Origin: Pseudocolwellia sp048296855
GTDB lineage: Bacteria > Pseudomonadota > Gammaproteobacteria > Enterobacterales > Alteromonadaceae
Strand: one strand, 5' to 3'
Assembly: GCA_048296855.1 (NCBI GenBank)
Contig: CP182631.1
Length of the DNA stretch: 64,000 nt
Numbering within the stretch: the stretch's first letter is position 1; each line of letters begins with the position of its first letter. The notes under the pieces were generated by a model. The model was not told the DNA's origin. It did not search any database and saw nothing but the letters and a program-made list of their open reading frames with translations. Shown here one piece after another: positions 27,019 to 35,615 of this stretch. The translations under genes and the position numbers were made by a program.

Positions 27019-28173
27019 TTACCAATTAGTGTACGAGCCATCACTTTTGTATAAGCGAGGAGCTTCCCAGTATTTAAAGGTTAAATCTTTAATTTCATCT
27101 TCATTAACGTCTATACCTAAACCTGGGGAGTCAGATACATTAAAGGCGTTATTTATAACTTCAGGACGATTGACAAAATAACGGTCGTAGTCAGTTAAAT
27201 CACCATCGTAAGGTGGTAGCTCAAGCCATGCAACGTTTGGAATTGCAGCACAGTAATGAATTGAAGCGGCTGCGCATATTGGGCTTAACGGGTTGTGTGG
27301 CATCATGTCTATGTAATGTAATTCACACAATGCGGCAATTTTCATTGATTCGGTAAAGCCGCCCGCATTGCATATATCCACACGACCAAAATTAGTTAAG
27401 CCTGTTTCTGTATAGGGAGCAAAGTCCCATTTACTTGTTAGTTCTTCGCCTATTGCTAAAGGAATATCACACATTTGACGAAGTGCTTGGTAAGCCGTAG
27501 GAGATTCATTTCTAATAGGCTCCTCAATAAAGTCTATGGTGCCAACGGGCATTCGTTGAATAAAGGAGGCTGTTTCGGGTACCGACAATCTGTGATGATA
27601 ATCAATTCCTAGCGTTATTTCAGGGCCAAGCGCTTCTCTTGCTTTAGTTAGCCATATCGCGGCTTGACTAATTGATTTTCTTGGATCAAAAAGCTCAGCT
27701 TTTTCGGCATCGCCTGCTTGGCCTGTTGTTGTTCTTATAACTTGCCAGCCTTCATTTTTGAGTCGTAATACATCATCAACTAATTCAGGGCCCATGGGAG
27801 CCACTGTTGTAGCAAATAAGGGGATCCTGTCTCGTTGTTTTCCGCCAAGCAATTGATATACAGGAATGTTTAAACTTTTTGCAACTAAATCATGTAAAGC
27901 AATATCAATGGCTGCAATGGCTGCTGATAAAACTCGTCCACCTTCAAAATATTGGCTGCGGTACATCTCTTGCCAAAGGGCACTTATATTAGTGGGATCT
28001 TTACCAATCAAAAATTCTCTAAAGTGTTCTACAGCGCCCATAACCGCTTTTTCACGACCAGATAACCCTGATTCTCCCCAGCCGTAAAAACCTTCATCTG
28101 TTTCAACTTTTACTAAACAAACGTTTCTGAAACCTGCCCAAAAACCATATGCTTTTATGTTTGTAATTTTCAT
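27019..28173 (-). CDS. dgoD: D-galactonate dehydratase-like enolase-superfamily enzyme
   Basis: This 384-residue protein of the mandelate racemase group has the metal ligands and acid/base residues of galactonate dehydratases: Asp and His in GIDYHHRLS, Glu in FIEEPIRNE, Glu in AIGEELTS and His in PHNPLSPI. The dehydratase turns D-galactonate into 2-keto-3-deoxy-D-galactonate. It heads the minus-strand cluster with the MFS carrier, aldolase and lactonase, and has a clear CGGAGAA ribosome-binding site. It is divergent from the CoA-transferase operon across a 450-bp gap. A cycloisomerase on anhydrogalactonic acid is an alternative because carrageenan pathways use a relative for this. No galactose dehydrogenase or dedicated 2-keto-3-deoxygalactonate kinase lies beside it. 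Confidence 0.78.
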   Translation of the reverse strand: MKITNIKAYGFWAGFRNVCLVKVETDEGFYGWGESGLSGREKAVMGAVEHFREFLIGKDPTNISALWQEMYRSQYFEGGRVLSAAIAAIDIALHDLVAKSLNIPVYQLLGGKQRDRIPLFATTVAPMGPELVDDVLRLKNEGWQVIRTTTGQAGDAEKAELFDPRKSISQAAIWLTKAREALGPEITLGIDYHHRLSVPETASFIQRMPVGTIDFIEEPIRNESPTAYQALRQMCDIPLAIGEELTSKWDFAPYTETGLTNFGRVDICNAGGFTESMKIAALCELHYIDMMPHNPLSPICAAASIHYCAAIPNVAWLELPPYDGDLTDYDRYFVNRPEVINNAFNVSDSPGLGIDVNEDEIKDLTFKYWEAPRLYKSDGSYTNW

Positions 28174-28547
28174 GTAAATTCTCCGAAACTTAGATTTTTC
28201 GTGTAATTATCAGAGTTTCTATTTATGTAAAATGTAGTTAGTATGCTCAATATACAATAAATTACACATAATTTAACAGGGTTTAATGATTTATTTTGTT
28301 ATACTTGAGCAGAAAAAGTCTTATTGTTTGTAGTTTATAGTACTTATATCTATAAACGTTATTTTTTTGTTTTTACTAAGTTTAATACGGATTATTAATC
28401 TTTTGTTGTTGTTTTTATTGTTTTTTTTGTTTTGTTTGTTGTTGATGTTATCTATTTTTTTAGCTGAAAAACAATAAAATAAGCGATTAAATCTAAGGAT
28501 GTTTTATCAAAAATTAAAATTTTTTAAATAGAGTATTAAATCATCAC

Positions 28548-28575
28548 TTGACACTAGCTTATCTGTATTTATACT
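28548..28575 (+). promoter_or_regulatory. Promoter of the CoA-transferase operon
   Basis: TTGACA and TATACT are spaced by 16 bp and lie about 50 bp upstream of the start codon at 28624. Downstream is the AT-rich CGTATATGGAATTTATATA stretch. The remainder of the 28174-28623 gap is AT-rich with no gene seen. Confidence 0.65.
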
Positions 28576-28623
28576 CGTATATGGAATTTATATATAAATA
28601 ATTAACCGTAATAGAAGATACTC

Positions 28624-29787
28624 ATGACTCAAACAAAAAATATAGAATTACGCGGGATCACTTGGTGTCATACCCGAGGTTTTACACCGATGGCCGCAAC
28701 CGCCCAACGCTTTGAAGAACTAAATCCACATGTACGCATTTCATGGGAGAAGCGCTCTTTACAAGCTTTTGCTGATGAACCTATTGATAAATTAGCTAAA
28801 CGTTATGATCTTTTAGTTATTGATCATCCTTGGGCTGGGTTTGCGGCGCAGACAGGTGTTATTGTGCCGTTAAACGATTGGCTCCCTGAAGATTTTTTAG
28901 CAGACCAAGCTAATAATTCAGTAGGGCATTCACACGAAAGTTACTGTTTTCAAAATAAACAAGTCGCCTTAGCAATAGATGCCGCAACACCTGTTGCGTC
29001 TGCACGTTTAGATCTTTTACAAGAACTCGGTTTAGAAATCCCCAATACGTGGGAAGAATTAATGCATCTTGCTAAGCTAGGTAAAGTTGCTGTGCCATCT
29101 ATTCCGCAAGATACCTTAATGAATTTTTATATGCTTTGTTCAACGCTAGGCGAAGATGTTTGCGTATCAGACACGCACGTTGTAAGCGAAGAAATAGGTA
29201 TAAAATCGTTAAAGTTATTACGAGAATTGTCAATGAATTTAGACAAAGATTGTTTTGATTGGAATCCTATTCAAGTTTATGAAGCCATGACACAAACTGA
29301 TAAATTTGCTTATTGTCCGTTTGCTTATGGTTATTCAAATTATGCAAAACCAAACTATGCTCGAAAGCTTCTTAAGTTCGCTGATACAGTTAGTTTACCT
29401 AATACTGATAGATTATGTACAACCTTAGGTGGTACGGGATTAGCTATTTCTGCTAACTCTGAGCATAAAGAAATTGCTGCGCAATACGCCCAATTTGTTG
29501 CTAATGAGAAAATGCAGCAGTCGTTTTATATAGATTTTGGCGGGCAGCCAGGACATAGAAAAGCATGGTTGTCTGATTACGCTAATGAAAATTGTGATAA
29601 CTATTTTAAAGATACTTTACCAACGTTAGACCGCGCTTATTTACGTCCTAGATATCATGGTCATATGTTTTTTCAAGACAATAGTGGTAAACCTATCCGT
29701 GAATATTTAATGAATGGCGGCGATGAAAAAGCATTATTAGCTAAACTTAACGCTTTGTATTTAGAGTCAAAAGGTATCGTACTATGA
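28624..29787 (+). CDS. Solute-binding-protein fold lacking a signal peptide
   Basis: This 387-residue protein resembles the extracellular solute-binding proteins of sugar ABC importers: IELRGITWCHTRGFTPMAATAQRFEELNP at the N-terminus, YDLLVIDHPW, a hinge region and GGTGLAISANSEHKEIAAQYAQFV. Unlike importers it has no signal peptide or lipobox, and there are no permease or ATPase genes beside it. Its stop codon overlaps the start of the first CoA-transferase (ATGA type), so it is the first gene of that operon and surely made with it. It must therefore act in the cytoplasm, perhaps as a sensor, substrate carrier or an enzyme subunit. The Met start has an AGAAGA site 8 bp upstream and no in-frame upstream extension encodes a leader. 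I do not know its function. Confidence 0.75.
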   Translation: MTQTKNIELRGITWCHTRGFTPMAATAQRFEELNPHVRISWEKRSLQAFADEPIDKLAKRYDLLVIDHPWAGFAAQTGVIVPLNDWLPEDFLADQANNSVGHSHESYCFQNKQVALAIDAATPVASARLDLLQELGLEIPNTWEELMHLAKLGKVAVPSIPQDTLMNFYMLCSTLGEDVCVSDTHVVSEEIGIKSLKLLRELSMNLDKDCFDWNPIQVYEAMTQTDKFAYCPFAYGYSNYAKPNYARKLLKFADTVSLPNTDRLCTTLGGTGLAISANSEHKEIAAQYAQFVANEKMQQSFYIDFGGQPGHRKAWLSDYANENCDNYFKDTLPTLDRAYLRPRYHGHMFFQDNSGKPIREYLMNGGDEKALLAKLNALYLESKGIVL

Positions 29788-30962
29788 AACTGCCCCTTGA
29801 AGGTATTACTGTATTAGAGTTTAGCCAATATTTGGCTGGTCCTTATGCAGGATTACGCCTTGCAGATCTAGGGGCACGCGTAATAAAAATAGAACGTCCA
29901 GGTACAGGTGATGCTTGTAGACAACTCGCAACTAAAAATATGTGGGTAGATGGAGACAGCGTTTTATTTCATACCATTAATCGAAATAAAGAATCTTTCA
30001 GTGCTGATTTAAAGAACCCTGATGACTTAGAGAAAGTTAAAGCGTTAATAAAAGAAGCTGACGTGATGACGCATAATTTTCGTCCTGGCATTATGGAGAA
30101 AATAGGCTTAGATCATAAAGCTGTTCAGGCGATTAACCCAAGCATCATTTATGGTGAAGTCAGTGGTTACGGTAAAACAGGGCCATGGCAACACAAGCCA
30201 GGACAAGATTTGCTTGCGCAGTCACTTTCAGGGCTTGCTTGGCAGTCAGGCAATAAAGATTCTGATCCTGTACCTTTTGGCTTAGCAGTAGCTGATATGA
30301 TGTGTGGTACTCATTTTGCTCAAGCAATATTAGCTGGTTTGGTAAGGAGAAAGCGTAAGGGAATTGGTGCGCATATTGAAGTAAGTTTGATGGAATCTAT
30401 TATCGACTTTCAGTTTGAAGGGCTAACAACATACCTTAATAATGGCTTCGATTTACCGATACGCAGTAAACAAGCTAATGCTCATTCATTACTTGCAGCG
30501 CCTTATGGTATTTATCAAACAAGTGATGGCTATCTTGCTATTGCGATGACAGATCTACAACAACTCATACAATTAATTGACTGTAAACCTATACCAGAAA
30601 ATTATTTGGCAGACGCCTTTACTTATCGAGATGAAATAAAAAATACTTTACAAAAAGTACTAATAGAAAAAAGCACAGAGTACTGGTTAAATATCTTAGA
30701 AGCTCAAGATATTTGGTGTTCAGACGTTTATACCTATGCTCAATTATTACAGCACCCCGCGTATAAACAATTATCAATGGAACTACCTCTTGTTCGTGGT
30801 GAGAATCATAAGGTGATCACTACACGTTGTCCTATTCAATTAAATGGTGAAAAACTAGCTTCTTCAATAGCTGCCCCACGATTAGGTAACGCAAATGAAA
30901 GTTTAACTAAGCAGTTTTCATTAGACCTTATTGATCGCTCTGCAAGGGAGACTAAATCATGA
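29784..30962 (+). CDS. CaiB/BaiF class III CoA-transferase, subunit or paralogue 1
   Basis: This 392-residue class III CoA-transferase has the N-terminal LEFSQYLAGPYAGLRLADLGARVIK-type block, NRNKESFSADLKNP, the GYGKTGPWQHKPGQDLL loop and the catalytic Asp in AVADMMCG. It moves CoA between a donor acyl-CoA and an acceptor acid without a free enzyme-acid exchange. It overlaps the genes on both sides by 4 bp (ATGA), so expression is tightly coupled to the solute-binding-like protein and the next transferase. The substrates are unknown. Class III pairs of this kind sometimes form heteromers, as in benzylsuccinate CoA-transferase, although here both partners keep the Asp. Confidence 0.88.
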   Translation: MKLPLEGITVLEFSQYLAGPYAGLRLADLGARVIKIERPGTGDACRQLATKNMWVDGDSVLFHTINRNKESFSADLKNPDDLEKVKALIKEADVMTHNFRPGIMEKIGLDHKAVQAINPSIIYGEVSGYGKTGPWQHKPGQDLLAQSLSGLAWQSGNKDSDPVPFGLAVADMMCGTHFAQAILAGLVRRKRKGIGAHIEVSLMESIIDFQFEGLTTYLNNGFDLPIRSKQANAHSLLAAPYGIYQTSDGYLAIAMTDLQQLIQLIDCKPIPENYLADAFTYRDEIKNTLQKVLIEKSTEYWLNILEAQDIWCSDVYTYAQLLQHPAYKQLSMELPLVRGENHKVITTRCPIQLNGEKLASSIAAPRLGNANESLTKQFSLDLIDRSARETKS

Positions 30963-32095
30963 TAAAACCATTAGAAGGTGTTGTTGTTTTAGATTTTACT
31001 CAATTTTTATCTGGGCCATCGGCTAGTTTACGCTTAGCGGATTTAGGGGCTGAGGTGATTAAAATTGAACAGCCAGAACAAGGTGATTTGTGTCGCCGTT
31101 TGTATGTGTCCAATTGTGATATTTTAGGAGAGTCTTCTCTATTTCAAGCCATTAATCGCAATAAAAAAAGTGTAACCTTAAATTTAAAAAATGCAGAAGA
31201 CAAAAAAATTATAGAAGCACTTATTACCCGTGCAGACGTAGTGATAAATAATTTTAGGCCCACAGTAATGAAAAAACTAGGGTTAGATTATGCCAAAGTA
31301 CAAGTTTTGAATCCTCGCGTAATTTACGGTGAAATCACCGGTTATGGCTGCGATGGTCCGTGGAGTCATAAACCTGGACAAGATTTATTGCTGCAAGCGT
31401 TGTCGGGGTTAACTTGGTTGTCTGGTAACGATTCAGATGGACCTGTTCCTATGGGGGTTGCTGTAGCTGATATTTTAGCTGGTGCTCAGTTGGTACAAGG
31501 AATACTTGCTGCGTTAATTAACCAAGATAGCAATAACAGTTCAACCTTAGTACAAGTCAGTATGCTTGAAGCTATTTTAGACTTTCAATTTGAACCGTTA
31601 ACTTTGTATTACCAAGATCAAGAACAACCGCGTCGAAATAAAATCAACGGGGCGCATGCTTTGGTTGGCGGTGCTTATGGTTTATACAAAACACTTGATG
31701 GCTATATTTGTATTTCAATGGGGGGGATTCCTCAGTTAGGCCAAATTTTAGGATGTGAGCCGTTACTTGCGTTTACTGATGCTAGCCAATGGTTTGCTCA
31801 ACGAGATGACATTAAATTACTTTTAAAAACTCACTTAGTTAATCAAACAACTCAATATTGGTTATCGTTACTAGAACCTGCCGATATCTGGTGTTCAGAT
31901 GTACTTAATTGGGAGGATTTATTAGCTCATGATGGCTTTAAAGCTTTGGATATGTTGCAAACAGTGTCTATGAGTGATGGTAGTCAATATGAAACTACAC
32001 GCTGTCCTATCCGAATAGATGGTGAATTTTTATTAGCTGAACAAGGCGCACCAAAGCTTGGTGAACATAACGCAATTTATAAAAGCAATCGTTAA
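30959..32095 (+). CDS. CaiB/BaiF class III CoA-transferase, subunit or paralogue 2
   Basis: This 378-residue paralogue of the preceding protein has LDFTQFLSGPSASLRLADLGAEVIK-type N-terminus, NRNKKSVTLNLKN, GYGCDGPWSHKPGQDLL and the catalytic Asp in AVADILAG. The two share an unusual C-terminal part (IWCSDV and TRCPI motifs), which suggests an in-situ duplication and joint function. Its start overlaps the previous stop by 4 bp, and an enoyl-CoA hydratase follows after 10 bp. Two transferases and a hydratase without an acyl-CoA dehydrogenase or thiolase point to activation, dehydration or hydration and release of an acid, not to beta-oxidation. Confidence 0.88.
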   Translation: MIKPLEGVVVLDFTQFLSGPSASLRLADLGAEVIKIEQPEQGDLCRRLYVSNCDILGESSLFQAINRNKKSVTLNLKNAEDKKIIEALITRADVVINNFRPTVMKKLGLDYAKVQVLNPRVIYGEITGYGCDGPWSHKPGQDLLLQALSGLTWLSGNDSDGPVPMGVAVADILAGAQLVQGILAALINQDSNNSSTLVQVSMLEAILDFQFEPLTLYYQDQEQPRRNKINGAHALVGGAYGLYKTLDGYICISMGGIPQLGQILGCEPLLAFTDASQWFAQRDDIKLLLKTHLVNQTTQYWLSLLEPADIWCSDVLNWEDLLAHDGFKALDMLQTVSMSDGSQYETTRCPIRIDGEFLLAEQGAPKLGEHNAIYKSNR

Positions 32096-32105
32096 GGTAA
32101 CACAA

Positions 32106-32885
32106 ATGAATAATGAGATTTTATACCAAGTTATTGGATCTGTTGCGGTACTTTCATTAAACCGAGGGCCAGCTAATGCTTACCATCAAGGGATGTTAGC
32201 TTTGTTGGAAGAAAAACTGCTGTTAGCTGAAAACGATAAAAATGTTAATGCCATTATTATCAATAGCACCTCAGCGAAATTTTTCTGTGCTGGCGCAGAC
32301 ATTAAAATGTTTCAGCAAAACAGCAACGCAGAAAATCAACTTATGGTTGATCAAGCTCGTAAGAATTTAGCGTTAATTGAAAACAGTAACAAAATTTATA
32401 TTGCAGCACTTAACGGTCATTGTTTAGGGGGCGGCTTAGAGCTTGCGCTTGCTTGTGATTTTCGACTAGGTATTGATGGTAATTACTTATTAGGGTTACC
32501 AGAAATAAAGTTAGGGCTAATCCCTGGCAATGGAGGAAGTCAACGATTAACCAAACTTATTGGTTTACCGCTTGCGTTAGAAATGCTTACCACTGGTGAT
32601 CCTATTTCACCTCAACAGGCAATAAGCTATCACTTAATTAATCGGTTGATTGATAGTGAAACCTTTGAACAAGAAGTACTCGCTTATGCAACTAAAATAG
32701 CTCAGGGGCCCGCAAAAGCAATTGCGGCTACTAAAAAAGCAGTATATGGCGGTGCATTGTTACCTATTAATGAAGCGCTGGCATTAGAGCAAACATTAGT
32801 TTCACAGCTTTACGATACAGATGATGCAAAGGAAGGTTTTAACGCTTTTGTTGAAAAACGTTTACCAGTATTTACTGGTCGCTAA
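32106..32885 (+). CDS. Enoyl-CoA hydratase/isomerase (crotonase family)
   Basis: The protein has 259 residues from the ATG at 32106, preceded by TTAAGGTAA; a frame from 32058 would start inside the CoA-transferase gene. Oxyanion-hole sequences are FFCAGADIKMF and NGHCLGGGLELA. Both catalytic glutamates of true hydratases are present, in LPEIKLGLIPG and LALEMLTTGD. It completes the operon with the solute-binding-like protein and two CoA-transferases. The set recalls carnitine metabolism (CaiB with the crotonase CaiD), but a carnitine function is not supported by the agar context. Substrate unknown. Confidence 0.87.
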   Translation: MNNEILYQVIGSVAVLSLNRGPANAYHQGMLALLEEKLLLAENDKNVNAIIINSTSAKFFCAGADIKMFQQNSNAENQLMVDQARKNLALIENSNKIYIAALNGHCLGGGLELALACDFRLGIDGNYLLGLPEIKLGLIPGNGGSQRLTKLIGLPLALEMLTTGDPISPQQAISYHLINRLIDSETFEQEVLAYATKIAQGPAKAIAATKKAVYGGALLPINEALALEQTLVSQLYDTDDAKEGFNAFVEKRLPVFTGR

Positions 32886-32889
32886 TCTA

Positions 32890-33036
32890 CTTTATACCCA
32901 TTGAAGAAGCGCTTGATAAAAATCACTTACTCGTTAATGCTTCTTATAAAGGAATGACTCATTATGACAAAGCATTGCCTTGAATTGATATCGCTCAAGT
33001 GCTCTGAAATACGGACCTTGAATGGTAACGGGTATA
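32890..33036 (+). repeat. Dispersed repeat, copy C, within a TATACCC/GGGTATA-bounded block
   Basis: The segment starts with TATACCC and ends with GGGTATA. Its last part (32996-33036), TGCTCTGAAATACGGACCTTG then AATGGTAACGGGTATA, matches the repeat at 5873-5914. It separates the hydratase from the aldehyde dehydrogenase gene and has no coding content. It could be a small, unclassified miniature element. Confidence 0.55.
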
Positions 33037-33076
33037 TATTAAATATTAAGAAAGAACACTTTTAAAGGAGTCAGTT

Positions 33077-34528
33077 ATGACCAGTAATTCAATTAAACAA
33101 TATGCATGCTATATCGATGGAGAGTTTGTTAATGCTTCATCAGGTGCAACATTTGCAGTTGAGAATCCTGCAGATGAAACCATTTGGGCAAGTGTTCCTG
33201 ATTGTACAATTGAAGATGTGCAACGAGCGGTAGAATCATCAGAAAAAGCACAAAAGTCATGGCAATTACTACCTGCTATAGAACGTGGTAATTGGATACG
33301 AAAAATAGCTGATGCTTTACAAGAAAAGCGAGATCACTTTGCTGAGTTATTAGTTAAAGAACAGGGTAAAACATTAGCTGAAGCCTATGGCGAATTTGAC
33401 GACACTATCAACTACTTAACTTATTCTGCTGAAGCGGCTCGACGTATTGAGGGGAATATTTACCCAAGCGAAAATGCTAACGAGCAATTGTGGATACAAA
33501 AAGTTCCTTACGGCGTTACATTAGGTTTATGTGCTTATAATTATCCGCTTGCTTTAATTGGCCGAAAAATTGGTCCTGCACTTGTTACTGGAAACTCCAT
33601 GATTTTAAAAGCTCATGAAGCAACGCCTGTTACAGCGGTTGAGTTTTGTAAAGTGGTAGATGAAATAGGATTACCTAAAGGCGTTATTAACTTAGTGAGT
33701 GGTCAAGGCATTGAAGTAAGTTCTGCTTTGGTAACGCATAAAAGTACGCGCTTAGTTTCTTTAACGGGAAGTACTCGTGCAGGGCAGGCAATCTACAAAG
33801 CGTCGGGCGAAAATGTTTCTGGTTTAGTGTTAGAACTTGGCGGTAAAGCATCATTTGTAGTACTTAACGATGCTGATTTAGATAAAGCTGTAGAAGCCGC
33901 AGTTATTTCTCGTTATGCCAATTCAGGACAGGTGTGCATTTGTAATGAATTAGTTCTTGTGGAAAAAGGAATTGCAGAAGAATTTACTAAACGAGTTGTT
34001 GAACGCGTTAAAGAGATCACTTTTGGTGATCCTATGAGTAATGTAAACATGGGCCCTAGTGTAACAGGCGCGAGTATTGAGCGTATTGATGGCTTATTAA
34101 AAGACAGTGTTGCCATGGGGGCAAAAGTTGAAGTCGGCGGTAGACCTCAAGGTGAAGAATATAAAAAAGGTCATTGGTACATGCCAACGGTAGTGAGTGA
34201 TGTAAAACGAGATATGCCGTTAGCAACCAGCGAAATTTTCGGACCTATTATGCCAATTGTTGTTGTTGACAATTATCAAGAAGCCCTTGAAATTTGTAAC
34301 GATCGTGAAGATGCCTTATCAGCTTATATTTTTACACAAAGTATGAAAACAGCTTTCCATGCTATTAATCATATGCAAGTTGGTACTGTTTTTGTCAATA
34401 AAATGATATGTGGATACATACAAGGGTATCATTCAGGACACAAACGAAGCGGTACTGGTGGAGAAGATGGTATCTACGGTATTGAAGGGTATTTACAAAA
34501 AAGAGCTGTCTATTTCAATTATGATTAA
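33077..34528 (+). CDS. Aldehyde dehydrogenase, AHG dehydrogenase-like paralogue
   Basis: This 483-residue NAD(P)-dependent aldehyde dehydrogenase of the lactaldehyde/succinate-semialdehyde group has LGLCAYNYPLALIGRKIGPAL, the Glu of LELGGKASF and the catalytic Cys in NSGQVCICNE. The sequence resembles 3,6-anhydro-L-galactose dehydrogenases, and a second member lies at 38635-40098 in the AHG operon. The usual C-terminal QHQGFHNG stretch is here IQGYHSGHKRSGTGGEDG, so substrate contacts may differ. It has a strong TAAAGGAG ribosome-binding site. Its place between the CoA-transferase operon and the PhyH gene leaves open whether it oxidises AHG or another aldehyde such as one made by the dioxygenase. 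Confidence 0.82.
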   Translation: MTSNSIKQYACYIDGEFVNASSGATFAVENPADETIWASVPDCTIEDVQRAVESSEKAQKSWQLLPAIERGNWIRKIADALQEKRDHFAELLVKEQGKTLAEAYGEFDDTINYLTYSAEAARRIEGNIYPSENANEQLWIQKVPYGVTLGLCAYNYPLALIGRKIGPALVTGNSMILKAHEATPVTAVEFCKVVDEIGLPKGVINLVSGQGIEVSSALVTHKSTRLVSLTGSTRAGQAIYKASGENVSGLVLELGGKASFVVLNDADLDKAVEAAVISRYANSGQVCICNELVLVEKGIAEEFTKRVVERVKEITFGDPMSNVNMGPSVTGASIERIDGLLKDSVAMGAKVEVGGRPQGEEYKKGHWYMPTVVSDVKRDMPLATSEIFGPIMPIVVVDNYQEALEICNDREDALSAYIFTQSMKTAFHAINHMQVGTVFVNKMICGYIQGYHSGHKRSGTGGEDGIYGIEGYLQKRAVYFNYD

Positions 34529-34534
34529 TTCATT

Positions 34535-34566
34535 TTTGTTGACAATTAATATTTTACGTTTATTAT
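34535..34566 (+). promoter_or_regulatory. Operator and promoter of the PhyH gene
   Basis: TTTGTTGACAAT (34535-34546) is the AHG-regulon operator with a changed end base. Its TTGACA (34539-34544) forms a -35 box and TATTAT follows after 16 bp (34561-34566). A bound regulator would cover the -35 box. Confidence 0.65.
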
Positions 34567-34615
34567 TCTTATATAAATCCAATGTTCTTATATGAATAAT
34601 TTAAAGGGGCAGAAC

Positions 34616-35377
34616 ATGTCTAAAATTGCGTTAACAGCAGATCAAATAAACGAGTTTCATAAAAATGGTTATGTCATTGCTAAAAACTATTACAGTAATG
34701 ATGAAATATCTCTTATTCAAAATAAAGCGTTTAGCGATGACTCTTTATATGAAAGAGCATGGGATAAAAAAGATAGTTCAGGTACCGTGAGTAAAGTGTG
34801 TATTTGGCAAGAGTTGGATGACGGGCTTTATAGCATGTTCTCTCGAGGTAGACGTTTAGTTGACTCAGTAGAAGCTATTTTGAATGAAGAAGCTTACCAC
34901 ACAAGTACAAAAATAATGATGAAAGAACCTTACGTAGGTGGCGCTTGGGAATGGCATCAAGATTTTGGTTATTGGCATAACGATAATTATTATTTATACC
35001 CTAAACAAATTAGCTGCATGGTAGCTATTAATAAAGCGACTATTGAGAATGGCTGTTTACAAGTGTTAAAAGGTTCGCATCATATTGGTCGTCTCAACCA
35101 TACTAAAACAGGTGATCAAAAGGGAGCTGAGCTTGAGTTTGTTGAGGAAGCATTAAAGCATCATGAATTGATTGATGTTGAACTTGAGCCTGGCGATGTA
35201 TTATTTTTCCATGCAAATTTATTGCATAAATCGAATCAAAATAAATCATCAGAGCCTAGGTGGTCAATGATTTGTGCTTATAACGCATTAAGTAATAAAT
35301 CTTTCAAAGAGAATGAAGCTATTTATTATCCACTTAATAGAGTTGAAGACGACGCTATTATTAATTGGAAGGCATAA
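34616..35377 (+). CDS. Phytanoyl-CoA dioxygenase (PhyH) family protein
   Basis: The protein has 253 residues from the ATG at 34616, which follows AAAGGGG. It is an Fe(II)/2-oxoglutarate dioxygenase of the PhyH family: the His-x-Asp pair is in WEWHQDFGYW, the distal His in FHANLLHKS, and Arg in EPRWSMIC should bind 2-oxoglutarate. It hydroxylates an unknown small substrate. It is not a fatty-acid gene by context: it carries its own AHG-type operator and lies between AHG-related genes. One possible role is oxidative removal of an O-methyl group or modification of a sugar acid. A stem-loop follows the gene. Confidence 0.85.
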   Translation: MSKIALTADQINEFHKNGYVIAKNYYSNDEISLIQNKAFSDDSLYERAWDKKDSSGTVSKVCIWQELDDGLYSMFSRGRRLVDSVEAILNEEAYHTSTKIMMKEPYVGGAWEWHQDFGYWHNDNYYLYPKQISCMVAINKATIENGCLQVLKGSHHIGRLNHTKTGDQKGAELEFVEEALKHHELIDVELEPGDVLFFHANLLHKSNQNKSSEPRWSMICAYNALSNKSFKENEAIYYPLNRVEDDAIINWKA

Positions 35378-35386
35378 ACCTACTAT

Positions 35387-35428
35387 CTATTGATCTTTCT
35401 AAGAAGAATAATTTAGAAAGATCAATAG
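35387..35428. terminator. Stem-loop after the PhyH gene
   Basis: A 16-bp inverted repeat CTATTGATCTTTCTAA / TTAGAAAGATCAATAG surrounds a 10-nt loop. There is no long T-run, so it may be an mRNA 3' end-forming hairpin more than a classical terminator. The following 35429-35615 is AT-rich and empty. Confidence 0.6.
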
Positions 35429-35615
35429 ATTAATTGAACACTACAAATTTAAATCCTTTCTTTTTTATATCTATTTAACGATTATTAATGGTGAAGCTTT
35501 TAGTAAGTATTGGTTTTCATTGTGATTTATAATGTCTTCTTGATGTTTCGGGGTTTTATATATAAAGTAATGCTTGTATATATGAGATATCTTCATGTTG
35601 GCTTTATTTATTTTC

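Noticed and set aside
17690..28600. ATATGAATTT-like motif shared near the GH2, IclR and CoA-transferase starts
   Set aside because: The region is so AT-rich that this match is likely by chance; it is not symmetric and its spacing varies.
32058..32105. Longer start for the enoyl-CoA hydratase
   Set aside because: It lies within the CoA-transferase gene in another frame; the ATG at 32106 has a ribosome-binding site and gives the family length.
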